This document shows positions 40,830 through 49,296 of a stretch of 62,850 nt of DNA, piece after piece. The notes under the pieces are model-generated. The model had not been told where the DNA came from. It searched no databases and saw nothing but the letters and a program-made list of their open reading frames with translations. Source of the stretch: Streptomyces ardesiacus (GTDB taxonomy: Bacteria > Actinomycetota > Actinomycetes > Streptomycetales > Streptomycetaceae). The stretch spans positions 1 through 62,850 of the forward strand of contig NZ_BEWC01000013.1 of NCBI RefSeq assembly GCF_003112575.1, written 5' to 3'. Both the position numbers and the translations under genes were made by a program. The stretch's first letter is position 1. Every line of letters begins with the position of its first letter.

Positions 40830-41840
40830 ATGGACATGACAACGGACACCCAGAAGCCAGCCCCCTCCCCCACGTCCCAGCCGCCCGCGCCCGTGGACAA
40901 GGGCGCCGCCCGCGCCGTCACGCGCCCCGGCGACCGGATCTTCGTCGGACTCTCCCGCGGGTCCGGCATCCTCGTGCTGGTCATCATGGCCGCCATCGCG
41001 GCCTTCCTCTCCTACCGCGCCTACCTCGCCATCAGCGAGGACGAGGCGAACTTCTTCACCAGCTTCGAATGGAACCCGACCGGCTCCCCGCCCGCGTTCG
41101 GCATCGCCGTCCTGGCCTACGGCACCGTCGTGTCGTCGATCATCGCCATGGCCATCGCCGTCCCGGTCTCGGTCGGCATCGCGCTGTTCATCACGCACTA
41201 CGCCCCGCGCAAGCTGGGCGGCCTGATCGGCTACGTGATCGACCTGCTCGCCGCCGTGCCCTCGATCGTCTACGGCCTGTGGGGCGCCCTCGTCCTCGTG
41301 CCGCACCTGGACGGGCTCTACGGCTGGCTGGACGAGTACCTCGGCTGGACCGGCGTCTTCGAGTGGAACGGCGGCGCCGGGCGCTCGCTGTTCACCGTGG
41401 GCATCCTGCTCGCGATCATGATCCTGCCGATCATCACCAACGTCAGCCGTGAGGTCTTCCGGCAGGTCCCGCGCATGCACGAGGAGGCCGCCCTGGCCCT
41501 CGGCGCCACGCGCTGGGAGGTCATCCGGATGTCGGTGCTGCCCTTCGGCCGCTCCGGCGTCATCTCCGCCTCGATGCTCGGCCTCGGGCGCGCGCTCGGC
41601 GAGACGATGGCCGTGGCGATGGTGCTCTCCCCGACCTTCGACATCACCCCGAGCCTGCTCGACCCGGGCGGCGGCACCTTCGCCCAGAACATCGCCAGCA
41701 AGTTCAACGAGGCCACCCAGATGGGCCGCGACGCCCTGATCGCCTCCGGTCTGGTCCTGTTCGTCATCACCCTGCTGGTCAACGGCGGCGCCCGCATGAT
41801 CATCGCCCGCCGCAAGGAGTACTCGGGGGCCAACGCATGA
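40830..41840 (+). CDS. pstC: phosphate ABC transporter permease PstC
   Basis: A 336-residue inner-membrane permease with six spans, an N-terminal Pro-rich cytoplasmic tail, and the EAA-type coupling loop (EEAALALGATRWEVIRMSVLPFGRSG). It pairs with PstA to form the channel of the high-affinity phosphate importer. ATG 40830 is used; 40836 is possible. It overlaps pstA by ATGA. Confidence 0.95.
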   Translation: MDMTTDTQKPAPSPTSQPPAPVDKGAARAVTRPGDRIFVGLSRGSGILVLVIMAAIAAFLSYRAYLAISEDEANFFTSFEWNPTGSPPAFGIAVLAYGTVVSSIIAMAIAVPVSVGIALFITHYAPRKLGGLIGYVIDLLAAVPSIVYGLWGALVLVPHLDGLYGWLDEYLGWTGVFEWNGGAGRSLFTVGILLAIMILPIITNVSREVFRQVPRMHEEAALALGATRWEVIRMSVLPFGRSGVISASMLGLGRALGETMAVAMVLSPTFDITPSLLDPGGGTFAQNIASKFNEATQMGRDALIASGLVLFVITLLVNGGARMIIARRKEYSGANA

Positions 41841-42901
41841 GCAACGCAACCCTGACCCCCGCCCCCAAGAACCGCAGCTCCCTGCGCGCGGCCACCCTGC
41901 CCACGTGGTTCCCCTGGGCGGTCGCCGCCGGCTCGGTCCTCGCCGGCCTCGGCATCAGCACGGCCGCCGGCCTGAACAGCAGCATCCAGTGGGCCCTGAT
42001 CGCCGCGGTCCTCTTCGTCGCCGGCTCGTACGGCATCTCCGCCCGCGTCGAGGGCGGACGGCAGGCCAAGGACCGGGTCGCGACCAGCATGGTGTGGGTC
42101 GCGTTCCTGATGGCGCTGATCCCGCTGCTCTCCCTGATCTGGGAGACCGTGAAGCAGGGCGTGAAGGTCCTCGACGGCTACTTCCTCACCCACTCGATGG
42201 GCGTCGTCGCCGACAGCGAACCCGGCGGCGGCATCTACCACGCCATCCTCGGCACCCTGGAGCAGGTCGGCCTCGCCACGCTGTTCTCCGTGCCGATCGG
42301 CGTGCTCACCGCCATCTACCTGGTCGAGTACGGCCGGGGCAGGCTCGCCAAGGCCGTCACCTTCTTCGTGGACGTCATGACGGGCATCCCGTCGATCGTC
42401 GCCGGCCTGTTCGTCCTCAGCCTGTGGGTGCTGATCCTGGACATGGGCCCGTCCGGCATCGCCGGCTCCTTCGCCCTGTGCATCCTGATGATCCCGGTGG
42501 TCGTCCGCTCCACCGAGGAGATGCTCAAGCTCGTCCCGAACGAGCTGCGCGAGGCCTCCCTCGCCCTGGGCGTGCCGAAGTGGCGCACGATCCTCAAGGT
42601 GGTCCTGCCGACCTCCGTCGGCGGCATCGTCACCGGCGTGATGCTGGCCGTCGCCCGCATCACCGGCGAGACGGCCCCCGTACTGCTGCTGGTCTGGGGC
42701 ACCGACTTCATCAACGCGAACCCCTTCCAGGACCCGCAGGAGTCGCTGCCGATGTACATCTACCTGCAGTACGGCGCGGGCTCCGACGCGGCCCACGACC
42801 GTGCGTGGGCGGCGGCCCTGACGCTCATCGCGTTCATCATGATCCTCAACCTCGCGGCCCGCGGCATCGCCCGCTGGAAGGCCCCGAAGACCGGTCGCTG
42901 A
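41837..42901 (+). CDS. pstA: phosphate ABC transporter permease PstA
   Basis: A 354-residue permease with about eight hydrophobic segments, longer than PstC at the N-terminus where two extra spans (about 25-65) precede the core. The EAA loop is REASLALGVPKWRTILKVVLPTSVGG. It partners PstC. Translationally coupled to pstC through the ATGA overlap. Confidence 0.95.
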   Translation: MSNATLTPAPKNRSSLRAATLPTWFPWAVAAGSVLAGLGISTAAGLNSSIQWALIAAVLFVAGSYGISARVEGGRQAKDRVATSMVWVAFLMALIPLLSLIWETVKQGVKVLDGYFLTHSMGVVADSEPGGGIYHAILGTLEQVGLATLFSVPIGVLTAIYLVEYGRGRLAKAVTFFVDVMTGIPSIVAGLFVLSLWVLILDMGPSGIAGSFALCILMIPVVVRSTEEMLKLVPNELREASLALGVPKWRTILKVVLPTSVGGIVTGVMLAVARITGETAPVLLLVWGTDFINANPFQDPQESLPMYIYLQYGAGSDAAHDRAWAAALTLIAFIMILNLAARGIARWKAPKTGR

Positions 42902-42956
42902 CGCGACCCGCCGAAGCACCGTCCGCGACCGGACCCCGAAAGAAGCAGTGATACCC

Positions 42957-43733
42957 ATGGCCAAGCGCATAGATGTCAGCGGCCTCAACGCCTACTACGG
43001 CTCCTTCCTGGCCATCGAGGACATCTCGATGACCGTCGAGCCCCGCTCCGTGACTGCCTTCATCGGCCCCTCCGGCTGCGGCAAGTCCACCTTCCTGCGC
43101 ACGCTCAACCGCATGCACGAGGTCACGCCCGGCGGCCGCGTCGACGGCAAGGTGATGCTGGACGACGAGAACCTCTACGGCGCGGGCATCGACCCGGTGG
43201 CCGTGCGCCGCGAGGTCGGCATGGTCTTCCAGCGCCCGAACCCGTTCCCGACCATGTCGGTCTACGACAACGTGGCGGCGGGCCTGCGCCTGAACGGCAA
43301 GTACAAGAAGTCCGAGATGGACGGCATCGTCGAGAAGTCCCTGCGCGGCGCCAACCTCTGGAACGAGGTCAAGGACCGCCTGAACAAGCCCGGCTCCGGT
43401 CTCTCCGGCGGCCAGCAGCAGCGCCTGTGCATCGCCAGGGCGATCGCGGTCGAGCCGAACGTGCTGCTCATGGACGAGCCCTGCTCCGCCCTGGACCCGA
43501 TCTCCACCCTGGCCATCGAGGACCTGATCGGCGAGCTGAAGGAGCGCTTCACGATCGTCATCGTGACGCACAACATGCAGCAGGCGGCGCGCGTCTCGGA
43601 CCGCACGGCGTTCTTCAACCTCGCGGCGGTCGGCCAGCCCGGCAAGCTGATCGAGATCGACGAGACGGAGCGCATCTTCTCCAACCCGTCGGTCCAGGCC
43701 ACGGAGGACTACATCTCCGGCCGCTTCGGCTAG
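42957..43733 (+). CDS. pstB: phosphate ABC transporter ATPase PstB
   Basis: A 258-residue ABC ATPase with Walker A GPSGCGKST, signature LSGGQQQRL, Walker B VLLMDEPCSALDP and H-loop VTHNM. It energises PstCA. The start at 42957 (MAKRID) is preferred over an in-frame GTG nine bases upstream because it gives the usual 258-residue product. Last gene of the pst operon, followed by two hairpins. Confidence 0.96.
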   Translation: MAKRIDVSGLNAYYGSFLAIEDISMTVEPRSVTAFIGPSGCGKSTFLRTLNRMHEVTPGGRVDGKVMLDDENLYGAGIDPVAVRREVGMVFQRPNPFPTMSVYDNVAAGLRLNGKYKKSEMDGIVEKSLRGANLWNEVKDRLNKPGSGLSGGQQQRLCIARAIAVEPNVLLMDEPCSALDPISTLAIEDLIGELKERFTIVIVTHNMQQAARVSDRTAFFNLAAVGQPGKLIEIDETERIFSNPSVQATEDYISGRFG

Positions 43734-43744
43734 ACCCCCCGACT

Positions 43745-43778
43745 CCTCGCGGTGCTGCATGGCGGTGCCACCGCGAGG
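43745..43778. terminator. hairpin after pstB
   Basis: Perfect ten-base arms CCTCGCGGTG (43745-43754) and CACCGCGAGG (43769-43778), 14-base loop, 12 bases past the pstB stop. First of two in tandem. Confidence 0.65.
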
Positions 43779-43785
43779 CGCACAA

Positions 43786-43814
43786 GGGCCCGCCCCCGTT
43801 CCGGGGGCGGGCCC
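43786..43814. terminator. bidirectional terminator between pstB and pit
   Basis: Perfect 13-pair GC stem, arms 43786-43798 and 43802-43814, three-base loop, between convergent operons. Confidence 0.8.
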
Positions 43815-43854
43815 GTTCGCGCATCCTGCGCCGGGTACAGACGCAGCCCGGCGT

Positions 43855-44853
43855 CTAGAGGAAGGCGAGGTTCACGATCCAGAACGACACCGCGGCCACC
43901 ACCGCGGCGGCCGGCATCGTGATGAACCACCCCATGATGATGTTCTTCGCGACCCCCCACCGCACGGCGTTGACCCGCTTCGTCGCCCCCACACCCATGA
44001 TCGCCGAAGTGATCACATGCGTCGTCGAGATCGGCGCGTGGAAGATGAACGCCGACCCGAACATGATCGACGCCCCCGTCGTCTCCGCGGCGAACCCCTG
44101 CGGGGGGTCCAGCTCGATGATCTTCCGCCCCAGCGTCCGCATGATCCGCCAGCCGCCGGCGTACGTCCCGAGCGACAGCATCAGCGCACAGGCGAGCTTC
44201 ACCCACACCGGGATCGGGTCGCCGTAGTCCTCGACGTCGGCGATGACCAGCGCCATCACCACGATGCCCATCGTCTTCTGCGCGTCCTGCAGACCGTGCC
44301 CCAGCGCCATGCCCGCCGCCGACACCGTCTGTGCGATGCGGAAGCCGCGCTTGGCCTTGTGCGGATTGGCCCGCCGGAAGATCCACATGATCACGGTCAT
44401 CACCAGGTAACCGGCGAGCAGACCGATCACCGGCGACACGAACATGGGAACGACGATCTTGTCGACGACCCCGTGCCAGTACACGGTCGTGCTCCCGGCC
44501 AGCGCCGCGCCGACCATGCCGCCGAACAGCGCGTGCGAGGACGAGGACGGCAGCCCGAAGTACCAGGTGATGAGGTTCCACACGATGGCGCCGACGAGCG
44601 CCGCGAAGAGGATCCCCATCCCCTTCGAACCCTCGGGGGTCTGGATCACCCCCTCACTGACGGTCTTGGCGACCCCGGATCCCATGAACGCGCCGGCCAG
44701 GTTCATGACCGCGGCCATGGCGAGCGCCGCGCGGGGCGTCAGGGCCCGCGTCGACACGGAGGTGGCGATCGCGTTGGCCGAATCGTGGAAGCCGTTGGTG
44801 TACGTGAAGAAGAGCGCGACCCCGATGGTCACGACCAGAGCGAAGGTGTCCAT
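43855..44853 (-). CDS. pitH1: low-affinity inorganic phosphate transporter Pit
   Basis: A 332-residue PiT-family permease with about ten spans and the two inverted PHO4 signatures: TYTNGFHDSANAIATSVSTRAL (read as two parts near residues 17-38) and the internal repeat GASIMFGSAFIFHAPISTTHVITSAIMG. It imports metal-phosphate by proton symport. The PhoU-like gene is 7 bases upstream on the same strand and forms an operon with it, as for pitH1 in S. coelicolor (SCO4138/4137, from memory). Confidence 0.93.
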   Translation of the reverse strand: MDTFALVVTIGVALFFTYTNGFHDSANAIATSVSTRALTPRAALAMAAVMNLAGAFMGSGVAKTVSEGVIQTPEGSKGMGILFAALVGAIVWNLITWYFGLPSSSSHALFGGMVGAALAGSTTVYWHGVVDKIVVPMFVSPVIGLLAGYLVMTVIMWIFRRANPHKAKRGFRIAQTVSAAGMALGHGLQDAQKTMGIVVMALVIADVEDYGDPIPVWVKLACALMLSLGTYAGGWRIMRTLGRKIIELDPPQGFAAETTGASIMFGSAFIFHAPISTTHVITSAIMGVGATKRVNAVRWGVAKNIIMGWFITMPAAAVVAAVSFWIVNLAFL

Positions 44854-44860
44854 GAACGGC

Positions 44861-45481
44861 TCAGGACTCCTTGACGGCGATGGTCTCCACCGTGTTCGCC
44901 ACGTGCTCGAACGCGTCGGCCGCTTCCTCCAGCACGTCCACGATCTGCTTGAGCTTGAGCACCTCGATGGCCTCGTACTTGCCGTTGAAGAGGTGGGCGA
45001 GCAGCTTGCGGTGGATCTGGTCGGCCTGGTTCTCCAGGCGGTTGACCTCGATCCAGTACTCGGTGAGGTTGTCCATCGTGCGCAGGTTCGGCATGGCCTC
45101 GGCGGTCAGCTCGGCAGCCCGCGCCAGCACCTCGATCTGCTGCTCGACGCCCTTGGGCAGTTCCTCGATGTTGTAGAGGACGACCAGGTCGACGGCCTCC
45201 TCCATGAAGTCCATGATGTCGTCGAGGGACGAGGCGAGGTTGTAGATGTCCTCGCGGTCGAAGGGCGTGATGAACGAGGAGTTCAACTGGTGGAAGATCG
45301 CGTGCGTCGCGTCGTCACCCGCGTGTTCGGCGGCCCGCATACGCTCTGCGATCTCGGCCCGGGCGGATGCGTCCGCCCCGAGCAGTTCCATCAGGAGCTT
45401 GGAGCCCGTGACGATGTTGTCCGCGGATGCGGCGAACATGTCGTAGAAGCTCGTCTCCCTGGGGGTCAGACGAAAGCGCAC
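44861..45481 (-). CDS. DUF47/PhoU-like regulator of Pit
   Basis: A 206-residue all-helical DUF47 (PhoU_div) protein: RFRLTPRETSFYDMFAASADN start and conserved acidic metal-binding helices (HAGDDATHAIFHQLNSSFITPFDREDI). It is translated just before pit and is thought to modulate the transporter. Cytosolic. It begins the operon and is divergent from csoR. No PHO box was seen in its upstream region. Confidence 0.9.
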   Translation of the reverse strand: MRFRLTPRETSFYDMFAASADNIVTGSKLLMELLGADASARAEIAERMRAAEHAGDDATHAIFHQLNSSFITPFDREDIYNLASSLDDIMDFMEEAVDLVVLYNIEELPKGVEQQIEVLARAAELTAEAMPNLRTMDNLTEYWIEVNRLENQADQIHRKLLAHLFNGKYEAIEVLKLKQIVDVLEEAADAFEHVANTVETIAVKES

Positions 45482-45647
45482 GTGGGGTCCTCGGGGTGCA
45501 TCGGTTTCGGTCAGGCTGATGCTAGGCGCATCATCCGGCCACTGCTAACGGGCCGTCCCCCAGTGTCGCGCATCGGGCAGAGTGATGAGCAGGGGGGCGA
45601 CGTCGGCCACTGCGGCAAGGCTCCCTTACCCGGGAAAGTTCGTTACC

Positions 45648-45668
45648 ATATACCCACCAGGGGTATAT
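45648..45668. promoter_or_regulatory. CsoR operator
   Basis: Inverted repeat ATATACCC-ACCAG-GGGTATAT with perfect eight-base arms. It matches the TACCC...GGGTA pattern bound by CsoR-family repressors and sits 35 bases before the csoR ATG, in position for autoregulation. Confidence 0.8.
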
Positions 45669-45702
45669 GTCCGCTATCTCTCGAATCCTGCAGGAGGACG
45701 CG

Positions 45703-46092
45703 ATGACGACCACCGAGGCCGGCGCGGGTGCGCCCTCCTCCACGACGGACCAGCCGGCGCTCCCGGTCGAGACGGACGGCACGGACGTCGTGACCGACCA
45801 CGACCGCGGGGTGCACGGGTACCACAAGCAGAAGGACGAGCACCTCAAGCGCCTGCGCCGCATCGAGGGCCAGATCCGCGGCCTGCAGCGCATGGTCGAC
45901 GAGGACGTCTACTGCATCGACATACTGACCCAGGTCTCCGCCTCCACGAAGGCCCTGCAGTCCTTCGCGCTGCAGCTCCTGGAGGAACACCTGCGCCACT
46001 GCGTCGCGGACGCGGCCCTCAAGGGCGGCACCGAGATCGACGCCAAGGTGGAAGAGGCGACGAAGGCCATCGGCCGCCTACTGCGCACGTGA
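45703..46092 (+). CDS. csoR: CsoR-like copper-sensing repressor
   Basis: A 129-residue CsoR/RcnR-family protein with the Cu(I) ligands C-x(n)-H-x3-C: Cys in VYCIDIL, then His and Cys in EEHLRHC. Residues 1-40 are an extra disordered tail. The ATG at 45703 has AGGAGG directly upstream; an in-frame ATG at 45667 lies within the operator and is rejected. By family it represses copper efflux genes when copper is absent; no copA or copZ gene is beside it here, so its targets are likely elsewhere. Confidence 0.92.
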   Translation: MTTTEAGAGAPSSTTDQPALPVETDGTDVVTDHDRGVHGYHKQKDEHLKRLRRIEGQIRGLQRMVDEDVYCIDILTQVSASTKALQSFALQLLEEHLRHCVADAALKGGTEIDAKVEEATKAIGRLLRT

Positions 46093-46251
46093 GCGCTCCT
46101 CGGCCACGCGCAGCACCTTGTCGATGCTCTCCAGGCTGAGCCGCTCCCGGGCGGCCGACGCCGCGATGATCAGCTCGCCGCACAGCTCGATCTCGGCGAG
46201 GGCCACGTGGTCCTGAACCGCCGTACCGCCGACCGGAGCCACTCGCGTCAC
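46078..46251 (-). CDS. 57-residue hypothetical protein, 3' overlap with csoR
   Basis: GTG start at 46251 with AAGGA upstream. The predicted peptide starts MTRVAPVGGTAVQDHVALAE and is mostly helical, with IELCGELIIAA and a charged C-terminal helix. Its 3' end overlaps the csoR 3' end by 15 bases, tail to tail. Homologues with the same start and ELCGELIIAAS core are, from memory, widespread in Streptomyces. Function unknown. Confidence 0.7.
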   Translation of the reverse strand: MTRVAPVGGTAVQDHVALAEIELCGELIIAASAARERLSLESIDKVLRVAEERSRAQ

Positions 46252-46319
46252 CTCGTCCTTGCCGTCACCGACTTCCTAGAGTAGGGAGCGGCCTACGCAC
46301 CGCGCATGGCACGGAAGGG

Positions 46320-47219
46320 CTAGTTCTTGCCGTCCACCGCCGCACCGCCCGGCTCCTCGGCGATCCGGCCGGCGTAGATGTCCCGGTCCTCGGGCAGCCG
46401 TACGCGGACGGCGGCGCCGAAGTCGTAGAGCAGCGTCGTCGAGGCGACGTCCACGGTGCCGCTGCCGTCCTCGTGCCCGTTGGCGAAGCTGAAGCGGTGC
46501 CGGACCTTGCGGATACGGCCCTCGTCGTCGAGGTAGGCGTCGAAGGGCACCTCGGCGGTGGCGAACCCCTCGGCGGCCGCCGCCAGCGCCTTCTTGTTCG
46601 CCCGGGAGGCACCGCGCGCGGCCTGCGCGAGATCGGCCGTGCCCCGGTAGTGCCGCACCTCGGTCCCGGCCAGCTCGGTGCGCCCCACGTACGTGGCCGT
46701 CCGCGTCCCCCGCAGCACCTCGGCGGCGGCGAACGGATCCGTGGCCCCGCCGGTCACCAGGTTCCCGTCGGACAGCGAGGCGGTCTCCACCCGCACCCAC
46801 TTGTCGTCGGGGACACCGGCCCCCCGGTTCTTCATGAACAGGGCGCCCGGGGCGAGCAGTTCGGTGATCGGCCGGTGCTCGCTCGCCCCCGCCGGGTCCT
46901 GCGGCAGCCGCACCTTCAACTGCCCGAGCCGCTCCTCGAAGTCGTACACGCCCTCGCCCCGGATGGTCACCCGCGTCCCGCCGCTGGCCATCTGCATCGC
47001 GGTACGCGCCTTGGCGCTCCCGGCGGCCACCAGGCGGTCGGCGGCCCGGTGCAGCACGGCGACCGGATCGCCCCCGCCGGCGCCCTCGACGGAGGCCCCC
47101 CGGCCGACACCGGAACACCCGGCGCCTGCCAGACAGAGGCAGACCACACCGCCGGCGAGGGCGAGGCCGCCGCCCCTCCTCCTGCTCCGCAGCTCCTGCT
47201 CCCGCCCGACCATCGCCAC
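46320..47219 (-). CDS. putative lipoprotein (LppX/LprG-like)
   Basis: A 299-residue lipoprotein: signal peptide with an Arg-rich start and lipobox LAGAGC (Cys near residue 35), then a beta-rich domain of the LppX_LprAFG type (DPFAAAEVLRGTRTATYVGRTELAGTEVRHYRG). Such proteins carry lipids or glycolipids between membrane and wall. Monocistronic, divergent from the 56-residue Cys-rich gene. Corresponds to SCO4134 by position (inference). Confidence 0.8.
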   Translation of the reverse strand: MAMVGREQELRSRRRGGGLALAGGVVCLCLAGAGCSGVGRGASVEGAGGGDPVAVLHRAADRLVAAGSAKARTAMQMASGGTRVTIRGEGVYDFEERLGQLKVRLPQDPAGASEHRPITELLAPGALFMKNRGAGVPDDKWVRVETASLSDGNLVTGGATDPFAAAEVLRGTRTATYVGRTELAGTEVRHYRGTADLAQAARGASRANKKALAAAAEGFATAEVPFDAYLDDEGRIRKVRHRFSFANGHEDGSGTVDVASTTLLYDFGAAVRVRLPEDRDIYAGRIAEEPGGAAVDGKN

Positions 47220-47303
47220 CTGCTATCCCAGCCGTCACGCCCGTTCCGGACCCCCTGCCGTCCCGCTTAACGAGGGGCAGGCGACCCCGGTAACGTTGTG
47301 GGC

Positions 47304-47474
47304 GTGGCGCAGCAGGACGGTCCAGAAGCCCCCGGGGACGCCCCGGAACACCTCACGACAACGGTCGAACAAGGCCCCTTCTGCCTGGCCCGCTGCACCT
47401 GCGGCTGGCGCGGCCCCGCCAGGAGAGCCAGAAGCCAGGCCCGCACCGACGCGAAGTCCCACACCCCGGCCTGA
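47304..47474 (+). CDS. 56-residue Cys-rich hypothetical protein
   Basis: GTG start at 47304. The peptide starts MAQQDGPEAPGDAPEHLTTT and contains C-x3-C-x-C (CLARCTC) followed by GWRGPARRA and a basic tail, which suggests a small metal-binding knuckle. A -10-like TAACGT at 47291-47296 with TTAACG 18 bases upstream would start transcription at or next to the GTG, so the message may be leaderless. Function unknown; similar small ORFs occur across Streptomyces by memory. Confidence 0.65.
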   Translation: MAQQDGPEAPGDAPEHLTTTVEQGPFCLARCTCGWRGPARRARSQARTDAKSHTPA

Positions 47475-47691
47475 GCGGCGGGCAGTCGTGCCTCCCCCGC
47501 ACCCGCCCCGGCCCGGGAGGCACCTCGACCCCGGGGCCGCACGGTGGGCACGGACGGGCACCTCGCCGGCGCCCCAACCCCCGCCGCAACCGCCGCCGAC
47601 GCCGTACACCTGTACAGCCGACGCCCGGGGAACCCCACCCCCCGCACCCCCGTCTCCCCCCAAGACCCCCCCACGGGACCGCGGAGGCGAC

Positions 47692-49293
47692 ATGCACCGG
47701 CGCACATTCCTGACCACCACCACAGCCGCAGCCCTCACGGCAGCCACCACCGCCTGCACGGGCAACGACCGCCCGACCGGCACGGACCCCAAGGCCCCAC
47801 TCGCCACCACGACGACCACCACAACCACCACGGCGAGCAGAACCACGCGCACCCCCGCCACACCCCTCACCTCCACCCCCGCCCCCACCACCTGGACCAC
47901 CCTCGCCACGTCCCTGGACGGCCAGCTCGTCCGCCCGGGCGACCCGGCCTGGAGATCCGCCCATCAGCTCTACAACACCCGCTTCGACACCCTCCGCCCC
48001 ACCGCCGTCGTCTACGCCGCCCACTCCGACGACATCCGCACCGCCCTCGCCCACGCCCGCGCCCACCACGTCCCCGTGGCGATCCGCAACGGCGGTCACA
48101 GCTACGCCGGCTGGTCCTCCGGCAACGGCCGCCTCGTCATCGACGTATCGAGACTCAACCGCGTCCGCGCCTCCGCCGGCGAGGCGGTCGTCGGCGCCGG
48201 CGCCCAACTGATCGACGTCTACCGCGCCCTCGCCGCGAAGGGCGTGACCGTCCCCGCCGGCTCCTGCCCCACCGTCGGCATCTCCGGCCTCACCCTCGGC
48301 GGCGGCCACGGCGTCGTCTCCCGCGCCTACGGCCTGACCTGCGACAGCCTCACCCGGGCCACCCTGATCACGGCCGACGGCAAGAAGATCACCGCCGACG
48401 CGACAGGCCCCCACAAGGACCTCTTCTGGGCCCTGCGCGGCGCGGGCAACGGCAACTTCGGCGTCGTCACGGAGCTCCACTTCCGCACCCATCCCGCCCC
48501 CAGGGCCGTGTCGGCGTATCTCGGCTGGCCCTGGCGAAGGGCGGCCGCGGTCGTCCGTGCCTGGCAGGAGTGGGGCCCGGACCAGCCCGACGAGATCTGG
48601 TCCTCCCTCCACCTGGCCGCCGCCCCCGGCCACACCCCCACCGTCTCGGTCGCCGCCTTCTCCCTCGGCACCTACGGCGCACTGCAGAACGCCGTCGACC
48701 GCCTCGCCGACCGCGTCGGCGCACCCGCGAGCCACGTCTCCCTCAGGCGCCGTACGTACCAGGAGTCGATGGAGATGTACGCGGGCTGCTCGTCCTTCTC
48801 GACCGACGCCCGCTGCCACCTCCCGGGCTCCGCGCCCGGCCACTCGCCGGAGGGTTCACTCGGCCGCGAGACGTACGCGGCCCGCTCGGACTTCTTCGAC
48901 CGCTCCGTCCCGCCGGCCGGCGTCAAGGCCCTGCTGGCCCGGCTCCCCGAGGTGCGCGGCGGCGCCGGCAGCATCGCGTTCACGGCCCTCGGCGGTGCGG
49001 TGAACCGGGTCTCCCCGACGGCGACCGCGTTCGTGCACCGGCGCTCCCGGACACTGGCCCAGTACCTCGTCTCCTGGCGGCCGGGCACGAGCGGTACGGC
49101 GGCGCGCTCGTGGCTGGATTCCGCCTATGCCGCGATGCGGCCGTACGCCTCGGGCGCCGCCTACCAGAACTACACGGACCCGGATCTGACGGACTGGCGG
49201 AAGGCCTACTACCAAGACGCGGCCCCGCGTCTGGCGCGTCTGAAGCACCAGTACGACCCGGACCGCGTCTTCACCTTCCCGCAGGCACTGTGA
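47692..49293 (+). CDS. exported bicovalent-flavin oxidoreductase (BBE-like)
   Basis: A 533-residue secreted enzyme. A short basic signal ends with a lipobox-like TTACTG, followed by a 45-residue Thr-rich linker. The FAD-binding PCMH domain has the His in NGGHSYAGWSS and the Cys in GSCPTVGISGLTLGGGHG, the two residues that attach FAD in berberine-bridge-type oxidases; the C-terminal BBE domain ends YQNYTDPDL...YDPDRVFTFPQAL. It likely oxidises a carbohydrate or alcohol with O2. GGAGG is the ribosome binding site. Substrate unknown. Confidence 0.9.
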   Translation: MHRRTFLTTTTAAALTAATTACTGNDRPTGTDPKAPLATTTTTTTTTASRTTRTPATPLTSTPAPTTWTTLATSLDGQLVRPGDPAWRSAHQLYNTRFDTLRPTAVVYAAHSDDIRTALAHARAHHVPVAIRNGGHSYAGWSSGNGRLVIDVSRLNRVRASAGEAVVGAGAQLIDVYRALAAKGVTVPAGSCPTVGISGLTLGGGHGVVSRAYGLTCDSLTRATLITADGKKITADATGPHKDLFWALRGAGNGNFGVVTELHFRTHPAPRAVSAYLGWPWRRAAAVVRAWQEWGPDQPDEIWSSLHLAAAPGHTPTVSVAAFSLGTYGALQNAVDRLADRVGAPASHVSLRRRTYQESMEMYAGCSSFSTDARCHLPGSAPGHSPEGSLGRETYAARSDFFDRSVPPAGVKALLARLPEVRGGAGSIAFTALGGAVNRVSPTATAFVHRRSRTLAQYLVSWRPGTSGTAARSWLDSAYAAMRPYASGAAYQNYTDPDLTDWRKAYYQDAAPRLARLKHQYDPDRVFTFPQAL

Positions 49294-49296
49294 GCG

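Noticed and set aside
45667..45702. earlier csoR start at 45667
   Set aside because: It lies inside the operator and lacks a ribosome binding site, while 45703 has a perfect AGGAGG.
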